Below are positions 5,377 through 7,646 of a DNA stretch of 7,646 nt, one piece after another. The stretch is from Gemmatimonadota bacterium (lineage in GTDB: Bacteria > Gemmatimonadota > Gemmatimonadetes > Gemmatimonadales > Gemmatimonadaceae), in assembly GCA_947475795.1 (NCBI GenBank), contig CANJOX010000154.1:1-7646 (forward strand), in the 5' to 3' direction. The translations under genes were made by a program, and so were the position numbers. How positions within the stretch are numbered: the stretch's first letter is position 1; every line of letters starts with the position of its first letter. Below the pieces are notes generated by a model. It did no database searches. It saw only the letters and a list, made by a program, of their open reading frames with translations, and was not told the origin of the DNA.

Positions 5377-6900
5377 TCAGCCGCCCACGCGGATGTTCAC
5401 GACCCGTTCACCGACGCGCGGGTCCATGTTGCGCACCAGCAGGCTGACGTAGTCGCCGTCCTTGAGCCCCGCGAGCACGCCCTGCAAATCGCCCACGCTC
5501 TTCACGGCGCGACGCGGGGCGGGGTAGAGCACTTCGAGCACGATGTCGCTGCCCGGCGCCAGCTTGTCGCGCGCGGGGCCGTCGGCCGCCACGTCGGACA
5601 CGCGCACGCCGCGCCCCGCCAGCTTCATGCGCTCGGCGACATCGGCGGGCACGGCCTCAATCGAAATCCCGATCTTGCCCGCCGACGGATTCGCCTTGGC
5701 TTCCGGTACGTCGGTGACCACGGCGAGGCGTCCGATGGCCTCGGCCTCGACCAGCTTGACCTTGAAGCTCTTCTTGGTGCCGAAGCGCATGACTTCCACC
5801 GGCACCAGGTCGCCCACGCGGCGCGAGCGCACCACGCGCTGCAGCGAGCTCACCCGGTCCACCGGCTTCCCGTCCACGGTGATGATGATGTCACCCACTT
5901 CGATGCCGGCCGCCTTGGCCGGGCCACCATCGGCCGGGTTGAATCCGGCGACCTTCACGCCAGCCACCCGGGCCAGACCGTTGATGCCCGCATCTTCCGG
6001 ATCGATCCGGCCCACCGACACGCCCATCACGGGCAGGCGCACGCGCCCTTCCTTGATCAGGTCATCGGTGACGGCCTTCACCAGCGTAATGGGAATGGCG
6101 AAGCCGTAGCCCGAGTAGTAGCCCGTCTGGCTGGCGATCGCGCTGTTCAGGCCGATCACTTCGCCGCGCAGGTTGATGAGCGGTCCGCCCGAGTTGCCCG
6201 GGTTGATCGCCGCATCGGTCTGGATGAAGTCGGAGATCGTGAAGTTGCCGGCGTTCGGCAGCTGGATTTCGGAGCCGCGCCCCTTGGCCGAGATGATGCC
6301 GGCGGTCACGGTGAAATCGAGGCCAAGCGGGTTGCCCACGGCCAGCACCCAATCGCCGATGCGCGTGTTCTCATCGTTGCCGATGGACAGGGTGGGGAGC
6401 CCCTTGGCGTCGATTTTGACGACCGCGACGTCGGTGGTGGAGTCGGTGCCGATCACCTTGGCCTTGAAGGTGCGACCGTCGCTGAGCGTGATCGACACCT
6501 GATCGGCGTCGGCCACGACGTGGTTGTTCGTGACGATGTAGCCGTCGGCCGTCACGATGAAGCCCGAGCCCTCGCCGCGCTGCTGCTGCGGCTGCTGCGG
6601 GCCGAACTGCTCGAGAAAGTCTTCCATGCCCTGCGGGGCGCGGCCGCGCGCCTGCGGACGCGGGCGGGCCGTGCGCGTGGTGTTCACCGCGACAACGCCC
6701 GGCGTGACGCGCTCGGCGATGTCGGCAAAGGAACTGCCTTCCGGGGCCATGGGGCCGCGGACGCTGGCGCTGCGGGGCGTGGTGCCGCCCTGCGCCCAGA
6801 CGACCTTCGTCCAGTCCATGCCGGACGCGAACAGCACGCCCGCGGAGAAGCTGACGACGGCCGCGGTGGCGAAACGGAATCGGGAGAAACGAGATGCCAT
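5377..6900 (-). CDS. HtrA/DegP-family periplasmic serine endoprotease with two PDZ domains
   Basis: This 507-residue protease degrades, and probably chaperones, misfolded envelope proteins. The N terminus has basic residues (R4, R7, R9) and a hydrophobic stretch (11-27), giving a signal peptide or membrane anchor; a WAQGG site near 35-39 could be cleaved. The trypsin-like domain (about 57-285) has a full triad: H127 in TNNHVV, D157 in TTDVAVVKID, and S237 in GNSGGP. PDZ1 lies at about 288-385, with MGVS as the likely carboxylate-binding loop and the GDIIITVDGKPV motif (336-347). PDZ2 (about 408-505) is more divergent. A Gln/Pro-rich stretch (98-108) sits where DegP-type enzymes have the regulatory LA loop. 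Length matches two-PDZ DegP/MucD/DegQ enzymes. The start at 6900 keeps the export signal; the next Met (28) would remove it. No clear Shine-Dalgarno sequence is present. It follows dnaK on the same strand but is separated by a terminator and has its own candidate promoter. Confidence 0.96.
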   Translation of the reverse strand: MASRFSRFRFATAAVVSFSAGVLFASGMDWTKVVWAQGGTTPRSASVRGPMAPEGSSFADIAERVTPGVVAVNTTRTARPRPQARGRAPQGMEDFLEQFGPQQPQQQRGEGSGFIVTADGYIVTNNHVVADADQVSITLSDGRTFKAKVIGTDSTTDVAVVKIDAKGLPTLSIGNDENTRIGDWVLAVGNPLGLDFTVTAGIISAKGRGSEIQLPNAGNFTISDFIQTDAAINPGNSGGPLINLRGEVIGLNSAIASQTGYYSGYGFAIPITLVKAVTDDLIKEGRVRLPVMGVSVGRIDPEDAGINGLARVAGVKVAGFNPADGGPAKAAGIEVGDIIITVDGKPVDRVSSLQRVVRSRRVGDLVPVEVMRFGTKKSFKVKLVEAEAIGRLAVVTDVPEAKANPSAGKIGISIEAVPADVAERMKLAGRGVRVSDVAADGPARDKLAPGSDIVLEVLYPAPRRAVKSVGDLQGVLAGLKDGDYVSLLVRNMDPRVGERVVNIRVGG

Positions 6901-6951
6901 GTGTCTGAACCCGGTGAATACGGTACGAGCTGCGGTGCTGGAACTGGGGGA

Positions 6952-6957
6952 ATATTA
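6952..6957 (-). promoter_or_regulatory. Candidate -10 box of the htrA promoter
   Basis: TAATAT on the minus strand stands out as an A+T island in G+C-rich DNA and differs from the TATAAT consensus at two places. It lies 51 bases upstream of the htrA ATG and just after the dnaK terminator, where a promoter is expected. No TTGACA-like -35 box is found 15-18 bases upstream, and no sigma-E or sigma-32 type consensus was recognised, so the sigma factor remains open. Confidence 0.4.
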
Positions 6958-6981
6958 CTGCCGGGCGGCGCTGCCACCCGC

Positions 6982-7031
6982 GAAACGATAAGACACCGGA
7001 CCCCCGCGGACGTTTCCGCGGGAGCCCGGTG
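6982..7031 (-). terminator. Intrinsic terminator of dnaK
   Basis: Reading the minus strand after the dnaK stop, an outer 6-bp stem CACCGG/CCGGTG and an inner 8-bp stem CCCGCGGA/TCCGCGGG, joined by a 3x3 internal loop, close on the tetraloop AACG. The hairpin (6994-7031) is followed directly by TCTTATCGTTTC, a T-rich tail. This is the only hairpin in the window with a proper tail. It should separate dnaK transcription from htrA. Confidence 0.85.
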
Positions 7032-7053
7032 CCTCGGTCGGACGGTGCCGCGG

Positions 7054-7646
7054 TTACTTCTTGTCGTCCACGATCTCGTAGTCGGCTTCGACCACGTCAT
7101 CGGGCTTTGCGCCGGCGGCGGCCGGCTCACCGGCCGGTGCCGCGCCCGGCTCCTGAGCCGCCCCTTCCGCCGCCTGCTGCTGGTAGAAGGCCTGACCGGC
7201 CTCGCTGTAGGCCTTGGAGAGCTCTTCCTGCGCGGCGCGGATCTCGTTCATGTCGTCGCCGCGCAGCGCCTTGCGGCTCCGCTCCACCGACGCATCGATC
7301 CGTTCCTTGAGCTCCGCGGAGACCTTGTCTCCCCACTCCTTCACGTTCTTTTCAACTTCGTACGTCTGCGAGTCGAGGCGGTTGCGCGTCTCGATCTCCT
7401 CGCGACGCTGCTTGTCCTCGGCCGCGTTCTTCTCGGCATCCTTGACCATCTTGTCGATGTCGCCATCGGAGAGGCCGCTGGACGCTTCGATCCGGATCTT
7501 CTGCTCTTTGCCCGACGCCTTGTCGCGCGCCGTCACATGCAGGATGCCGTTGGCGTCGATGTCGAAGGTGACCTCGACCTGCGGCATGCCGCGCGGAGCG
7601 GGCGGGATGCCCGTGAGCTGGAACTTGCCGATGGTGCGGTTGTACG
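7054..7646 (-). CDS. dnaK: Chaperone protein DnaK (Hsp70), C-terminal part, cut by right edge
   Basis: The last 196 residues of DnaK are present, ending at TAA 7054-7056; the ATPase domain and the start lie beyond base 7646. The visible part begins in the substrate-binding beta domain with [18 protein letters not shown], then [20 protein letters not shown] and [10 protein letters not shown], all classic DnaK signatures. The helical lid follows ([17 protein letters not shown] onwards), with the long charged helices through [11 protein letters not shown]. The end is an Ala/Gly/Pro-rich linker and the acidic tail [10 protein letters not shown], comparable to the charged C-terminal tail of bacterial DnaK. 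It binds unfolded peptides in the cytoplasm with DnaJ and GrpE as partners; neither gene is in the window. An internal ATG at 7587 is not a start, since the homology continues upstream of it to the window edge. A strong terminator follows the stop. Confidence 0.98.
   Translation of the reverse strand, partial: YNRTIGKFQLTGIPPAPRGMPQVEVTFDIDANGILHVTARDKASGKEQKIRIEASSGLSDGDIDKMVKDAEKNAAEDKQRREEIETRNRLDSQTYEVEKNVKEWGDKVSAELKERIDASVERSRKALRGDDMNEIRAAQEELSKAYSEAGQAFYQQQAAEGAAQEPGAAPAGEPAAAGAKPDDVVEADYEIVDDKK

Noticed and set aside
6557..6991. Plus-strand 144-codon frame antisense to the htrA start and leader
   Set aside because: No ribosome binding site or domain; it is the complement of conserved htrA coding sequence.
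1..7646. Mobile element, CRISPR array, toxin-antitoxin or phage defence system
   Set aside because: No transposase, integrase, terminal inverted repeats, spaced direct repeats or defence-type proteins were seen. The tRNA-Leu 3' end has no repeated copy in the window that would indicate an attachment site.

Overview
The window is very G+C-rich, protein-dense bacterial DNA. The gene set (HtrA-type protease beside dnaK, an exported protein of a kind I associate with Acidobacteria and Gemmatimonadota, frequent absence of a Shine-Dalgarno sequence, tRNA without encoded CCA) fits a Gemmatimonadota- or Acidobacteriota-like chromosome. This placement rests on the look of the proteins, not on a marker comparison. 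No mobile element, CRISPR array, phage gene or rRNA is visible.

Layout, left to right. Positions 1-1675 hold three minus-strand genes: the N-terminal part of an enolase-superfamily dipeptide epimerase / N-acetyl-D-glutamate racemase (cut by the left edge), a 77-residue FmdB-like protein that has lost the usual zinc-binding cysteines, and a PAPS-dependent sulfotransferase with a clear AGGAGG ribosome binding site. A 124-base divergent gap separates the sulfotransferase from a plus-strand gene (1800-3404) for a secreted protein of unknown function. Then come a long perfect hairpin (3427-3453) and a minus-strand tRNA-Leu (anticodon UAG, 3461-3542). From about 3733 to 5316 runs a plus-strand polytopic membrane diguanylate cyclase with an intact GGEEF active site and an RxxD inhibitory site. 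A strong hairpin (5331-5371) lies in the convergent gap to the minus-strand HtrA/DegP serine protease (5377-6900). Upstream of htrA lie a candidate promoter, a textbook intrinsic terminator for dnaK (6982-7031), and the 3' part of dnaK, which runs off the right edge.

How the parts relate: dnaK and htrA are consecutive on the same strand and both serve protein quality control (cytoplasm and envelope respectively), but the terminator between them argues for separate transcription. The diguanylate cyclase is a stand-alone signalling gene that probably links a membrane-sensed cue to cyclic-di-GMP. The epimerase, FmdB-like and sulfotransferase genes are co-oriented; only the first two are close enough (18 bases) to suggest co-transcription. 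I see no convincing new multi-gene system. The points most worth a second look are the cysteine-stripped FmdB-like protein, the uncharacterised secreted protein, and the aspartate-bearing membrane input domain of the cyclase.
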